From Corythucha ciliata (taxonomy: Eukaryota; Arthropoda; Insecta; Hemiptera; Tingidae): a stretch of DNA of 64,000 nt. Below are positions 1-12,000 of this stretch, piece by piece (within the stretch, counting starts at the first letter, position 1; every line of letters starts with the position of its first letter). The notes under the pieces were generated by a model that was not told the DNA's origin, ran no database searches, and worked only from the letters and a program-made list of their open reading frames with translations. The DNA is taken from positions 49,407,189 to 49,471,188 of the forward strand of contig CM075938.1 in the NCBI GenBank assembly GCA_038030265.1. Reading direction: 5' to 3'. Made by a program: the position numbers and the translations under genes.

Positions 1-1009
1 GGCCCTCGTTACACCGTCCCCAAGGCGTCTAACCGTCTTACCGTCATCAGGGAGAACCACGTTAATGAGATTTTTCTCTGCAGATATACGGGAAAAACGT
101 TACTTCATTCATCGCCCCCCCCCCCCCCACTTCCTCCAACTTTACTCCCGCAAATCCTAATCGGATAAAAGATCTAATTAATTTTTTCCACCGTAAAATT
201 GCAAAATAACCCTTTATTTACGATATTCGGCGCTTAACAAAAAGAACAGCGGTCAGCCACGTACTATCACCCCCCTGTGATGCCTTGAACTCAAAATTTA
301 CGAGTTTTTTTGTTGCCAAACCTTTTTTTTTTATTGACTAACCATAAGAGTATTTTTTTCGGGGTTTTAGGTGCACGGAACACCTCACTCAATGGTAACG
401 AAGGTTGACAATCGAAATAACCCACCACTCCACCCACCCTGATACTTGTTTTGTTGTTGTCTCGTAAATTTCCATTAGGGCGAAGAAACAGTTGGTTTCA
501 ATGAGAGACGGAGTGTTAAATTCACCGTTAACAACGACGAAGGTTAAACTCGAGAAATAATTTCTTTGGGGTGAGGGGGCTTGAACCCTGGCAGAGTGTG
601 GTGCAAGATTTATTGAAGAGACGAAGGGGGGCTCCCTTTTATTGCCTAATGATAAACAACATTCAGGGACAGTCTACAATTGTTAAGGTTCGGTCGCATA
701 GAAGTACGAATGGATTCGTTCAAACCTATTTTTTTATTAAATTATTTCGATGTGTATCCTGTTTTTTTATTGTGAGTCGGCGCGTGCTTCACAGCAAAAT
801 CGGTCAGTTAGGGACGACGACGCTTTGTGAGACTGAGATTGTTGCTCTATAACTCGCTTCAAGTAGGGTGTCTTGGGACATTGAGAAAATGCACTCAAAA
901 ACTGACCCGCCGCGAAGGATTTTTCGAAGTTAATCCTCCAATGAGACCAACATACCGACTTCAGTCGCCTCACAGCATTCAATCTCTCCCCCAGAACTCA
1001 CGAAATTGA
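1..1009. other. Unique AT-rich DNA, nothing recognised
   Basis: It contains a poly(C) run near 114-128 and short open frames on both strands with no recognisable protein pattern. Confidence 0.5.
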
Positions 1010-1480
1010 TTTTTGAACGACTCGAATTCGTGATATTTGGGGTTGAAAGAGCCAAACTCGTGAAATTTGGCTTTTGAATGACCCAAATCCGCGAAATTGA
1101 CTTTCAGCGAGCGAAATCCGAGAAATGGGGTTTTTATAAGCGAACTCTTGGAAGTTATTATTTTTCATGCCTGTCAAACCTGCGGAAAATGGTTTTTTAG
1201 AGCCCAAATCCGCAAAATAGTTCCTTGAATTAGGGCACCCCGCGAAATTGGGCTTAAAGGTTTAAACCCCGCGAAACTGGGTTTTTATAGGCGAAATTAG
1301 GGTTTTCCGTGATCCAATGTTTCAATTCAGAGTATAGGTAATAAAGCACCCAGCCAAAATTGGGTTTCAGGAAGAAAAATCGGCCAAATTTGATTTGGTG
1401 AGCGAAAACAGAGAAATGGGGTTTTTTATAACCGAAATTTTCGTCTGAAACTGGAGTTTGCTACCAAAAATTCGAGTTTT
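1010..1480 (+). repeat. Array family A (~30 bp), plus orientation
   Basis: Degenerate units of the form GCGAAATTGGTTTTTAGCGA plus GCCAAATCC. Similar plus-oriented blocks are at 38815-39130 and 58545-59230. Confidence 0.75.
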
Positions 1481-1694
1481 TCCCTTATAAATCGACCAAA
1501 ATACTCAATGGCAACCGACACCCCCCCCCGCCCGCCGGCCTGAGAGCAGGACTATTAGTTGGGGGGGGGGGCACTGAATCCTTTTTCTTCGGGGCGCTGG
1601 CTTTCCTTGGGGTCGCGGATTTCGGAAAAGGAAGAAAAGAGAAAAAAAGAAAAGCTTTACTGAGGTTCAAACACCACTTTGTTTTGGAGCTCAA

Positions 1695-2530
1695 CTGTGA
1701 TTGGAGCTTTTTGTGGTTGGTGCTTTGCTGTGCACGTGCCTTGCTTGTGGTTGGAGCTTTAATGTGGTTTGGAGATTTGCAGTGGTTGGGCCTCTGCTGT
1801 GGTTGGACCTTTGCTGTGGTTTGACGTTTGCTGTGGTTCGGAGCTTTTCCGTGGTTGGCAAAGCAAACTACTGTGGGTGGAGGTTCTAACCGGCGTTAGA
1901 GCTTTTTGCTGTTGGAGCGTTGCTGTGGTTGGGTCTTTGCTGTGGTTGGGTCTTTGCTGTGGTTGGACCTTTGCTGTGGTTTGACGTTTGCTGTGGTTCG
2001 GAGCTTTTCCGTGGTTGGCAAAGCAAACTACTGTGGGTGGAGGTTCTAACCGGCGTTAGAGCTTTTTGCTGTTGGAGCGTTGCTGTGGTTGGGTCTTTGC
2101 TGTGGTTGGGTCTTTGCTGTGGTTGGGTCTTTGCTGTGGTTGGACCTTTGCTGTGGTTTGACGTTTTCTGTGGTTCGGAGCTTTTCCGTGGTTGGCAAAG
2201 CAAACTACTGTGGGTGGAGGTTCTAACCGGGGTTAGAGCTTTTTGCTGTTGGAGCGTTGCTGTGGTTGGGTCTTTGCTGTGGTTGGACCTTTGCTGTGGT
2301 TTGACGTTTGCTGTGGTTCGGAGCTTTTCCGTGGTTGGCAAAGCAAACTACTGTGGGTGGAGGTTCTAACCGGGGTTGGGACGTTATCATGTGGTGGGTG
2401 GTTTTAACTGTGGTTAAAGCTTTTTGCAGTTGGAGCTTTGCTAGGGTTGGGCATTTGCTGTGGTTGGTATTGGGCCCATCTTTGTGGTTTGGGGCTTTGC
2501 TGTGTTTGGGCGTTCTTTGTGGTTTTGGAG
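1695..2530 (+). repeat. Higher-order minisatellite, array family D
   Basis: A 17 bp submonomer (TGCTGTGGTTGGGTCTT) is organised in a larger unit carrying TTCGGAGCTTTTCCGTGGTT and GCAAAGCAAACTACTGTGGG. The larger unit starts near 1834, 1994, 2171 and 2314, so the periods are 160, 177 and 143 bp, differing by exactly one 17 bp submonomer. Open frames through it on both strands are artefacts of the repeat. Confidence 0.9.
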
Positions 2531-2639
2531 ACCCCCGGGTCCCCGAAAAGCCAAAAATTGCAAGTTTCTGGGCTTCTTTTTATTGATTGTGGAACCCGGT
2601 CTAGCCGCTCATGACAGAGTTATTTTTGGGCAATCACGC

Positions 2640-2850
2640 GGCTAAAAGTTCTAAAAAACGCTAATATTCTTGGCTGAAAAAAGCGCTCATTCGTTGCTGA
2701 AATGGAGATACGCGTCAATTCGTGGATTCCGATACAACTTTCACGCCCAAAATTGAAAAAAAAAGGCTCATGTGCAGTTCTTTGGGCAAATTCGTGACTA
2801 AAATTAGGATAAGTGCTAATTCCCATACCCTCGAAGTTGATCATTTGGAC
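2640..2850 (-). repeat. Array family B, minus orientation, short block
   Basis: Several diverged units with GAAAAAAGCGCTCATTCG and GAAATGGAGATACGCGTCAA. Confidence 0.5.
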
Positions 2851-2959
2851 AAGCGAAGAATGATGAGAAACCTCGTATTAGAGATTTCCGCCGCGGGCCA
2901 CGATATGTGTATAGGTCCACCACTGATTCCGCTAATTGCCCAATTCGCTAGAAGCATGC

Positions 2960-3263
2960 GCCTCGATGGTGTAATGGATACAATGCTCGCTTCGTAACCC
3001 AGCTGGCCTGGGTTCGAATCCAGCTATTGCCCATTACACTATAAGGCTGCGGCGAGCTGTGACACGGCTCACTCGGCTTCGTGTGGGCGTTCACGGCGGT
3101 GTGCGTATGACAAACCGCGCATCGACCGAAACGCCCGCGTAGTACGGGTGTGAAGTGCACAGCTGATGGAGTCACAGGGTATGGCGTAAGGGCCACAAGA
3201 GCTTAGGCGCCAGCGGGCTCGGTAGATCCGAGTCCGCACCCTCAAAAAAAAAAAAAAAAAATA
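2960..3263 (+). repeat. tRNA-derived SINE with poly(A)-like tail
   Basis: The head is GCCTCGATGGTGTAATGGAT ... CTGGGTTCGAATCCAGC, with A-box and B-box-like words. The body starts at about 3047 (GCGGCGAGCTGTGACACGG) and the element ends in an A-rich run at 3244-3262. The acceptor stem does not close, so it is not an active tRNA. The same head is at 31622 on the minus strand. Confidence 0.7.
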
Positions 3264-3267
3264 AAAA

Positions 3268-3395
3268 AAATGCGGTGAGCTTTGACACAGCGCTCGCTCG
3301 GCTTCATGTGAGCGTTCAACAAATCGCGACCGGCCGAGGAACCCGCTTTAGTATGGGTTCGCTGGCACGAAAGCGTACAGCTCCTTCTCTCCACT
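3268..3395 (+). repeat. Second copy of the SINE body
   Basis: GCGGTGAGCTTTGACACAGC ... CTCGGCTTCATGTGAGCGTT repeats, with divergence, the body that begins at 3047. It lies immediately after the first A-rich tail and has no tRNA head. This is either a tailed dimer or a truncated second insertion. Confidence 0.6.
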
Positions 3396-3599
3396 GTCAT
3401 CTCCTTCTTCTGGTTCGATTTGCCTTATCCCCTTCCACCGCCTCTTACAATTTCTTAAATTTTTCCGTCCAGGGCTATAGCCCCGGTAGTATCCTCCGCC
3501 ATGATCCGGCCCTTGATCACGCCGGTATTTAGCTTCAGACTTTGGGTGCTGTCGTGGGCAGTTGGACCGGGTTCCACGAAAATAAATATCAGAAACAAG

Positions 3600-6500
3600 C
3601 AATTTTGCGAATAGCCATACGCCACAGCCGAAACTTGTAATTTGGTAGGATGTTTGCTTTGAGTGATGTAATTTCGTGGCAATATTTGCCCCGCTTTGAG
3701 CCCTTTTGGGGCCCGCTTGTAATTTCGCGAAAATAAAGTCTTGAAACTAGCGTTTTTGGTGAATGTTCAGCCAGAGAGGATATTTAGCTCCAAAATGTTG
3801 CAATTTTGTGAATATTCGTCGTGACTTAATGCTCTAATGCACTTTACTGCGTGAATGGTTGGGGGGGGGGGGCGAAATGTCAGTTTCTAACTGCCAGTTT
3901 ATTGATAAAAATTGAGATTATCTCCATGAAAAATCGCGAATTTTGCCGTGAGAAGTGATTCTCGGCCAAAAATTTAGAGATTTTGTTATTTTCCAAGGTC
4001 AAAATTTCCAGTTTGAAGGGGGGTAGAAATTGATGATTTCTGAGTATAACTTTTCGGTTTCAAGGATTGTCCCGCCCCTGGCTTCACCTTGACTAATGCT
4101 AGCTCGCGCCAAGATTTGTGGACTCTCTGCACCAATGGCGCACACCGTTGAATTCAGTTGAAACGTATCAATATGGCGAAATCTCATTTTTATTCCCTTT
4201 AAAGGGGCCCCCAGACGCCTTCTTGAATTCATTTTAGCAGGAATCGGCTTCCTTTGCAACCACAAAGCGCTTCTATCACGGCGCGATTGACAAAGTCGTC
4301 GCGAATGCGAAACTTCCTTTGACACGAGATATCAGCGATTATTACAAGAGTTGTCTTCACGATTCGCCTCTCGAAAATTGCCTCTTTTACGCCAACGAAA
4401 TTTACCGTATTTCAAGCTTCCAGTAAGATAGACACGTCACGTGTTACGTCACGTTTCCGTTGCTCCCTCTTTATGACTCAGTTGAGTCAATCGCTCTAGT
4501 TTGACCGCTCATTGACTCATTAGGCCGTCGATTACGACACGAAGACTATCCGATGACGACAAAAATATAAAGTTTAAATTCGCCACACTTTAATTAACCC
4601 AAAGGACGATATTACTATGTAAGGAGACAAAATCATAAAAGAAGGCGCTATTTACAACTGCCTAGGCTCTCGAAATTTTTTCTTAAGCGTCTAATTCTCA
4701 TACAAGGGCGACACCGGGCGCAGTGCAGCAATGGACTTGGGGGTGAGAAACGACGTTACTCCCGTTCTTGAAAAGTCACTATCATAGTGAGAGGGCAATA
4801 GAAGTTGACCTTGACGCGCCTCTATAGTTTCTACATAGACATTTTAATATCTGTAACCGACGAAAAAAAAAAGAAATGAACAATATAATCTTTAAAAAAG
4901 AGTTTGCCTTGAATGATAGTGGGCGTTCTGTAGCATAGCACATTGCATCCTCAACTTTTGAGTGGCAAACACCTCTGATGCTGGAGGGGGCGTGAAAATA
5001 TTACTTTTAAAGTGGACAGCTCTATAGGGAAGCCGAAAAAGACCGCTAAAACGACATTTGTCACACACACAAGGACCCCACAAGGGGTTCAGAAATTTGG
5101 AAAACGTAATCCATTCCATTTCTCCGCAAAACCCTTCACTTTTACGTTATTATCGGGCACAAATCAACCCGCTGTGTTGACCCGGTGGAGGCTAAAATAA
5201 TGTCATAAGCTATTTCGAGTACTTTTATTTTTCACCGTTATCGCTTCTCACAATCACCCAGTTCCAGTGTTACGCAACACTCAGGCGAAAGCCACGTTTT
5301 GTCGCTTCGAATTAAAATCGTACAATTTAACTGCCCCCGGAGTGGGAAGGCTTGGTCCGCTTTTTTTTTTTTTTTTTATGACAAATTTGCATTTACAGTG
5401 TGTTATTCGACTGTTACGTCTGACGGAGCTATGCGCCAACACATGCTTCTCGTCGCCGCAGTCACACTCAAGTTTTTCCACACCGACGAAAAACCAGTTA
5501 TTAAAACACATTAAGCCCCCCCTCCCCATTTACTTGCAAAATTGCATGTTTGTGCCGGCTGTTTATAATTAGGTCTGTCTGTTCCGTTTGAGCTTTCAAC
5601 AGCGACCGCGTACAAAAAAAATTATGCTCTCATTTCACCAGGAAAACAGAGATTCAATTTGCAAAGGTAAAAAAGTGTTTGTGAGATGATGAGGTCAGGG
5701 GGAAAGAAGGGGGGGGGGTGATGGAGTTAGAAATTTCCTGTAGCAAATGGATTCTCCTGTTCCTTTCAGAAAACCTTTTGTTTTTATTGAATGTTTCGGT
5801 AGTGCCTGCGTGAATCACTGAGGATTTTCCTGTTACTACTATCGATAAAAATAAACGTCAAGACTGACTCACGACGCTCGAATTTGAACAAACAAATAAA
5901 CAGGAAAAATTGATTAGTCCAAATACGTCTATTTAATCGCTCATCTCGTCTTCCTTGAAAAACTTGGAAATACTGAAAGAAACAAATCAAAGTTTTAAGC
6001 GATTATTAATTCAATAAATTATTACAATAAAATAAAAAAACTTAAGCTTAACTAATTAATTGCTTAATTAGCAAAACCATTCAATTCATCATCCCTACAG
6101 GTAGTTTCCTGACAGTTTGTCGGCTTGACCCTTTTTCTCATTTAAAAATGTCGGATAACGACAACCTTGGTCACGCCAGATTGAGGCTTTATAGATCACC
6201 GAATTTGGTAATAACGGTGGCATGCGCTGAGCCATCAACCAGCAAGATCCTGCTGAGTGGACAGTATGGACAAAGCTGGAGGGGAGCATGGGAAGACTTC
6301 CAACCACATCCCAACTCCAAAATCCGGTTTTTGTTTTGTTCCCTGGGTGCTGGGGCGATTTGAATTATGTCAATTAATGCGACCCTTTTCCATTGTCGGA
6401 ATAAGGTGGCAGTCTCCGTGCGACGTGGGATACTTTACGACACGTGCACGAACAGGTTTTCAACCGCGTCGCCCGTTTTCGGGTTCTGAGGTTCGAGACC

Positions 6501-6600
6501 AAATTGCAAGTTTGCAATTGTTTTTTAGTGTGCTAGATTTGCAATTGATACATTACAAAACGCCCTGGAGGCAAGATAATACCGTGCCTAAAGATGAAAA
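3600..6600. other. Mostly unique DNA
   Basis: Apart from the bZIP-type cluster, I see no gene, RNA or element. A 108-codon minus frame at 3999-4325 has no recognisable motif. Poly(T) and poly(G) runs are present (5362-5377, 3859-3871). Confidence 0.5.
4434..4519. promoter_or_regulatory. Cluster of bZIP- and E-box-type sites
   Basis: Within 86 bases there are an E-box CACGTG (4438-4443), TTACGTCA (4444-4451), TGACTCA (4474-4480), TGAGTCA (4483-4489) and TGACTCA (4513-4519). An extra ACGTCAC overlaps the E-box on its left. The TGACTCA sites are perfect AP-1 consensus sequences. The surroundings are unique sequence rather than an array. It could be an enhancer or promoter, but no gene is nearby in the window. 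Confidence 0.35.
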
Positions 6601-6704
6601 AAACACTAATCCATGGTCATAATTCAATAAATCGCTGCTAAAATATGGAAAAAGTGCTAATTCGCTGCTAAAACTGAGATAAACGTTAATTCACGGTAAC
6701 ATGT

Positions 6705-6975
6705 TTTTGAGGTTAGAGCATTTTGTGGTTGAACTTTTTTGCGGTAAGAGCATTTTGTGGTTAGAGTATTTTGTGGTTGGAGCATTTTGTGGTTCGAGCA
6801 TTTTGTGGTCAACTGCTTTCTGTGGTTGAATGTATTTCTTGTAGTAAGAGCTTTTTGTTGTTACATAGTAGATTTTTGGTTTGAGGTTTTTGTGGTTAGA
6901 GTATTTTGTTGTTGACGGATTTTGTGGTAAGAGTATTTTGTGGTTGGATCATTTTGTGGTTGAATTGGATAATTT
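6705..6975 (+). repeat. Array family D (15-17 bp, TTTTGTGGTTAGAGCAT)
   Basis: Degenerate head-to-tail copies of TTTTGTGGTTAGAGCA, interrupted downstream by a LINE 3' end. Confidence 0.8.
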
Positions 6976-6989
6976 GATAATAATTGGTT

Positions 6990-7893
6990 GGGGAATTCCT
7001 TTTAACCCTACGCCCCACGTACGCTACTACGTAGCACTTAGCCTTACAAATGCTCTGCGGCACAATGCCGGTCGACCTAGCATTAGCCTCAGACGACCTA
7101 ATGTCATATTCGGGACCCCTCTCCGAATTGCTGGAGACCATCGCCCGGCTTCAGGATCCTCAAACTATGGCGGGGCCCGTAACCAAAGATGGCCTACAAA
7201 TACTATGGTAACAGCGCTGGGACATGGGCACTGCAGCTCGACACACTTACAGCCTTCTCCCGACGGCCATGGTGCCTTCAACAGTCGCTTACACTTTTTC
7301 CGCCGCGGCGACTCCCCCCAGTGCCCCTGTGGAGAACTAGTCGACGAGACGGTCTCCCATGCACTCTTCGAATGTCACCTGTACAACGACGTCCGCACAG
7401 TCACTGGCATTCGCAGTGATTTCACCATAACCACCCGGAGGATACTCGACGGCTCGCACGCTTCTTCCAGGCCTGGGCCAACCGGAGGAAACATCTAGAA
7501 TCCTGGCGGCACACACATGCCCCCGCTCACGATCACGGTCACGAATCTCCTTGAGACTCGTCGTGAGAGCCCCCCCCCCGTCTATACCAACCTCTCCCAA
7601 CGGAGCGATGATCCGTCCTGCTCCATCACAACGGAGCGACGATCCGTCCTACTCCATCACAACGGAGCGCCATCCGACCGCCTACTAGCACCTCAGTAAA
7701 ACGCCCACCTTCACGGGGTCCGCGGTGAGCGTTGTCATAGTGGCTGTCTGACAACAGCCAACGGGCGGTGCGGTCGAGAACCCGGTCTTGCACGCGTCGG
7801 GCCATCCCACGTCGTACGGTAATTATCGCCTTGTCACAATGGAAAGGGTCACATTAATGACCTAATCCATTAGTCCCAGGGACGAGACACAAA
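6990..7893 (+). mobile_element. R1-like LINE 3' end, second lineage
   Basis: The coding end reads RWDMGTAARHTYSLLPTAM in one frame, then after a frameshift DGHGAFNSRLHFFRRGDSPQ followed by CPCGELVDETVSHALFEC, a C-x-C...H-x4-C knuckle typical of the R1 and related clades. The coding part stops at TAG 7496-7498. A GC-rich untranslated tail follows, with a 31 bp repeat (ACGGAGCGAYGATCCGTCCT) about three times at 7600-7690. It is distinct from copies 1 and 2 and is inserted in the same 15-17 bp array. Confidence 0.7.
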
Positions 7894-7894
7894 C

Positions 7895-8193
7895 CGAATT
7901 GGAACATTTGTGGTTTGAGCAGTTTGTGGTCAATTGCTTCCTATAGTTGAGTATTTCTTATACTCGGAGTTTTTTGTGATTAGTGCATTTTCGGTTAGAG
8001 GTTTTTGTGGTTAGAGCATTTTGTGGTTAGAGTTAGAGCATTTTGTGGTTGGACCATTTTGTGTTTAGTGCATTTTTTGGTTAGAGGTCTTTGTGGTTGA
8101 AGCATTTTGGGGTTGCTGCTTTTTGTGATGCGAGCTTTTTGTGGTTAGAACTTTTGAGGTTAGATTTGCTTGTGGTTAGAGCTTTTTGTTGTT
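7895..8193 (+). repeat. Array family D between two LINE insertions
   Basis: The same TTTTGTGGTTAGAGCA units. The array is split by LINE pieces on both sides (to 7893 and from 8194). Confidence 0.8.
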
Positions 8194-8713
8194 CGCCCCA
8201 AATAAAGGATTGGGCGGATAGGGAGGCCGCCAGGAGTTGGAATAGCCTACCAGCCTGTCGGCAAGCGAGGGCTTGCATTCGGGAATGGGACAGGGTGGCG
8301 ACGAAGTGGCTGCTATCACTAAGTAGAGGCAGCATGATGCGGAGAGTTGTAGGGATGTTTACAGGCCACTATGCGCTACGTAAGCACTTCCACATAATGG
8401 GAATGGTGGCAGACCCGATGCGTCGGGGCTGCGAGTTGGAAGAGGAATCGGCTATGCACTTTGTAGGGGAGTATGAGAGATATGCGGCTACTCGTTTCCG
8501 CATTTTCGGGACAGATAGGTTGCCAGGCATCACATTCTCGAGGGCCGAGGGGGTCCGAGTCCTTCAGTTTGTGAATGCCGTAGATAGGTTTGCGGACCCG
8601 CATTAGGCTTTTCCGAGTCCGACCCTAAGGGCATGGCGTATGAGCCGGGAACGGCTTAAGCGCTTCGGGCTCAGCTAGGCCGGGTGCGGGCCCACTGCAT
8701 AATAACAATAAAA
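8194..8713 (+). mobile_element. 5'-truncated R1/I-like LINE 3' end, copy 1
   Basis: The sequence encodes the end of a non-LTR polyprotein (open to the TAG at 8604-8606): SWNSLPACRQARACIREWDR, then FTGHYALRKHFHIMGMVADP, then a damaged C2HC knuckle. Here the first Cys is Arg and the last Cys is Tyr, while the His is kept. A GC-rich 3' untranslated stretch follows, with the tail ATAATAACAATAAAA. It is inserted in the 15-17 bp TTTTGTGGTTAGAGC array, which resumes after it. It is nearly identical to the piece at 13412-14118. Confidence 0.8.
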
Positions 8714-8714
8714 T

Positions 8715-9060
8715 GTTCGTGGTTTTTGGCGCTCATGTTTTTGCAGTTACATTTTTTCACGGTTTAACGTTTATGCGTGGTCAGATCTTTCCACGGTTAG
8801 AGCTTTCTGTGGTTAGAGGATTTTGTGGTCAGAGATTTTGAGGTTAGAGCTTTCGTGGTTAGAGCATTGTGTAGTTAGACTTTTTTGGGGTTACGACTTT
8901 ATGTGGTCCGAGCTTTTAGAGGTTCACGGTTTTTTGTGCTCCTATGTTTTTGTGGTTAGAGTTGTTCGATCTCAAAGCACGTTCTTTCGCGAGTGCCCTG
9001 CATGACGACATCTCAAGTCGAGTGTCCCGCTTTTTTCCTTTTTGTCCCGATTTTGTCAGG
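8715..9060 (+). repeat. Array family D with its unique end segment
   Basis: Degenerate TTTTGTGGTTAGAGC units lead into a non-repetitive segment: TTCGCGAGTGCC, CTCAAGTCGAGTGTCCCGC and TTTTTTCCTTTTTGTCCCG. The same end segment follows family D at 54120-54200, so array and end move together. Confidence 0.7.
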
Positions 9061-12000
9061 TTTCGAGTTGGCCATCCTAATAATTTACTATGCAAATTTG
9101 TAGGTACCCCTCAGTTGTGATGGCGAAGGGGACTCCCTCCATGCCGAGATAAACTCGCACTACTTGGAACCTCTGCACCAAGGGCGCTTCTCCCTGCCCG
9201 TGCTCTCTAGCGGCCCCACTGAAGCCCAGCCTAGAAGCTGGGGTCTGGGCCGAACAAGACAAGAACAGTGCCAGGTCCTCAAAATTTGGGTTCGAGAGTG
9301 CTAACAAAATTGCACTTTTCGATGATTCACGCCCGGGAAATTGGTTGTATATGAATGAGCCAAGCCTACAGAATTACTTTTTGAAAGGACCGCCAGCGCG
9401 AAATTGCATCAGACTCCCCCCCCCCCCGGGATTGCTTTTTTGGTTTTTTCAGGGAGCCAACCGTCGTAAAATATTGGTTTAGAATGAGCTGTATGTCTGG
9501 CGCGCAAAGCCATGAACCCTGGCCCTTCCGCGGTTATTAACTGTACTGTATAGGTAGGTGCAATTTCGTTTGGAAACCTATAGGTTTTTACTGGGCATTG
9601 CAGCCATCACAACTCTTTAATTCACACACAGAAAATCTATCCAACAGTCATTGTTCGTCTCTATGGCGTCTAAGCGTCTTGTTGGAACGTTTTTGAATAC
9701 TCAAAACGGCTTGAAAAAAAAAAGAAGTTTCTCTGTTTGCTCACAATATACAAGCAACCGGTTTGAACAGACAGTCCTCATCGATTCCCCCCCCCTCACC
9801 ACCCTCACTAAAACACCCTGTAAATTATTATCTTCGCCGTGAATACTGACTTTTGAACCTAAATCTCTAAATAAAATCAGCGTTCAATATTTTCTCGAGA
9901 ATGTGGGGCAAGCAGATCACGGAGTGCATAAAAGAAGCGAACTGCTCAAAATTACATTTCTTATCTTCAACAACACCATGTTCCCCTCATCATTCGCAAT
10001 TTTAAAAAGAAGACCGCGTTCAGTTTCTCGGTCAAGGGCGACAATTTATTTTCTATAGTTAACAGTTTTTTTCTTTGCTCGTTTGAGCGCAAGCACACAG
10101 AGAACGAGAACCTCTTGAATTGTAGATTTTTCTTATAGAAAAACTCAATTGAAATTAAGACGAGTTGGTGTACAGGGGAGGGGTCTTAAGGGGGAAAATT
10201 AAGTGGGACAAACAAAAACTTCAATTATAAGATACTGGAAAGAAGAGGTGTTACGTTCGCACGAGTCGGGACGTTTGAACTAATATAAATAAAATATGAG
10301 AGGGTTACGTGCATTTGAAACAAAAATATGTATAATGACGAGAGTCGTTAAAAAGATGGGCGCACTATAAATGAAAAGCGTTTTGGACCACTGAAAATCG
10401 GTTGTTTTTTCATTTTTGATATCAAACAGGAATAAGATAATGGAGAAAACGCACATCCGGTATAGTAAACATGAAAGTAATTAAGCGACGAAGTCGTTTT
10501 CTAAAACTGTTCGGTTTCATTTCTACAACTGGCAGATGTCTTTACGTAACGAGCGATTTTAATTTGGCTTACATTATTTTTTCGACAAAAAAAAATTGTT
10601 TGCCCAATTGGCCGCCAATTACGTGCAGATTTATGTGAATTTCACGAACTTGAAGAAGTTTACCTGAAAAGACACCAAAAAAAGAGTGAAGTATGTACTT
10701 TCACGATGGGGCTACCAAAATTGGGATACAGTCGTTACTATTGGCTCAAAAAGTACAAAATAGGCAATTACACGAGTTGAATGCGTTCAATCACTGTCTT
10801 GGTGGTGACACAGAAGACAGTAATGGCTCATTCCTTTTTTAATAACACTCCATTATCACGCTATGCAATGTATTTATTAAATGTACACCCTGCGCCCGAA
10901 GGATAATTCGATAGAGGTGACTACTTGTGTTGTGACTCACCGGAATTTAAAAAATGTTCCAGAGGTTATCTGATTGAACTGAATAAATAAATAAATCCCT
11001 TTTTTTGTGGGATGTAATTATTTATTTATTATTGTTTAACCTTTTTTCCTGGGCCCATACGACCCTCAGGTCCCAGGTGACAACACTATCACCCTTCAGT
11101 GCCGTATTATTTAGCAATTTTGAACAGTCAGTCACCGTTTTCAGTAAATGTTTCAACCAGATTTGTAAAGAGAACAAGAAAATGGCGGTGCTGAGTATTT
11201 AGTGAGACCGGCTGTGGAGGGGGGGGGGTTTAGTTGAGACGGGAAGGATGGAATGAGAGGTAAATTTATATCGTTCGAAACTGAAATGGAAGAGAAATGA
11301 TGAGGTTAGGATGGTGTTGGTGGGTGGGGGGGAGTTGCCTTTCAAAAATAAATCAAGCGAGAACTGGTTAATCGCCATTTTATAGGCATCAAGTTTCTAA
11401 AAAGTATAAGGCCAAGAAAGAATTCGATCCACATAATAGTAGAGGCGAACAGGCCTGTTGGACGGTGCATGTTGTCGTAGAAGAGGGGAGGGGGCTTAGA
11501 AGAAGTGGGGAAAGATTGTCAAGTTACAACTTCAATCAGGTAAGTACTGATGGGGTAAAACTGGACAATTATTAAACGATTTATCGATTTTCATTTCGTG
11601 TTGCCAACAGTGTTAAAACTGTCGTTCGAGGAGCAAAACCTCCGATCCCGGAGTAGCTAAAAAATTGGTGCACGTCAAGTGTCAGAAAAGTCGAGGAAAA
11701 AAAAAAATATTAAGGTATAAAAAAAACAGGCTGAACTTGTGGAATTTAATTGAGAAACTGGTTGATTAAATGTATTACTCAATGTAATTCTGATGTTAAT
11801 AGTACCAACAACGAAGGTTAGTGGGTTTAGTACGTTAGAAAAGGTGGGGGTGGGTAGGGGGACACTTTCACGCTTGGAAATGTCGGAAAGAGCTTATTTT
11901 GGCTCTATAAATTCCTTACTTGAGTCAATAAAGGCGAATGACGACCAAAATGGACAGTTCTTTAAAATCGTTGTGAATCGGGTGTAATGAGATGGTTGTC

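Larger units (their letters stand above)
2575..3590. repeat. Short inverted repeats bounding the 2.6-3.6 kb SINE region
   Basis: GTGGAACCCGGTCTAGCCGC at about 2589 is found reversed as GGCAGTTGGACCGGGTTCCA near 3558-3577. Both are flanked outward by TTTATT-like sequence. The arms are about 38 bp and imperfect. They may be the ends of a roughly 1 kb element into which the SINE at 2960 inserted. No target duplication was identified. Confidence 0.35.

Noticed and set aside
1886..2341. 151-codon minus frame with repeated Lys/Gln/Ser/Pro motifs (and the 149-codon plus frame opposite it)
   Set aside because: It is entirely the translation of the 17/160 bp tandem repeat. Both strands are open because the repeat lacks stops.
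2960..3035. Functional tRNA gene
   Set aside because: A-box and B-box words are present but the acceptor stem does not pair and a SINE body follows. The same holds for 14621, 31622, 60638, 60899 and 62508.
9077..9307. 76-codon minus frame in a GC-richer island as a host exon
   Set aside because: Both strands are open, no splice signals stand out and no domain is recognisable. Left as unexplained.
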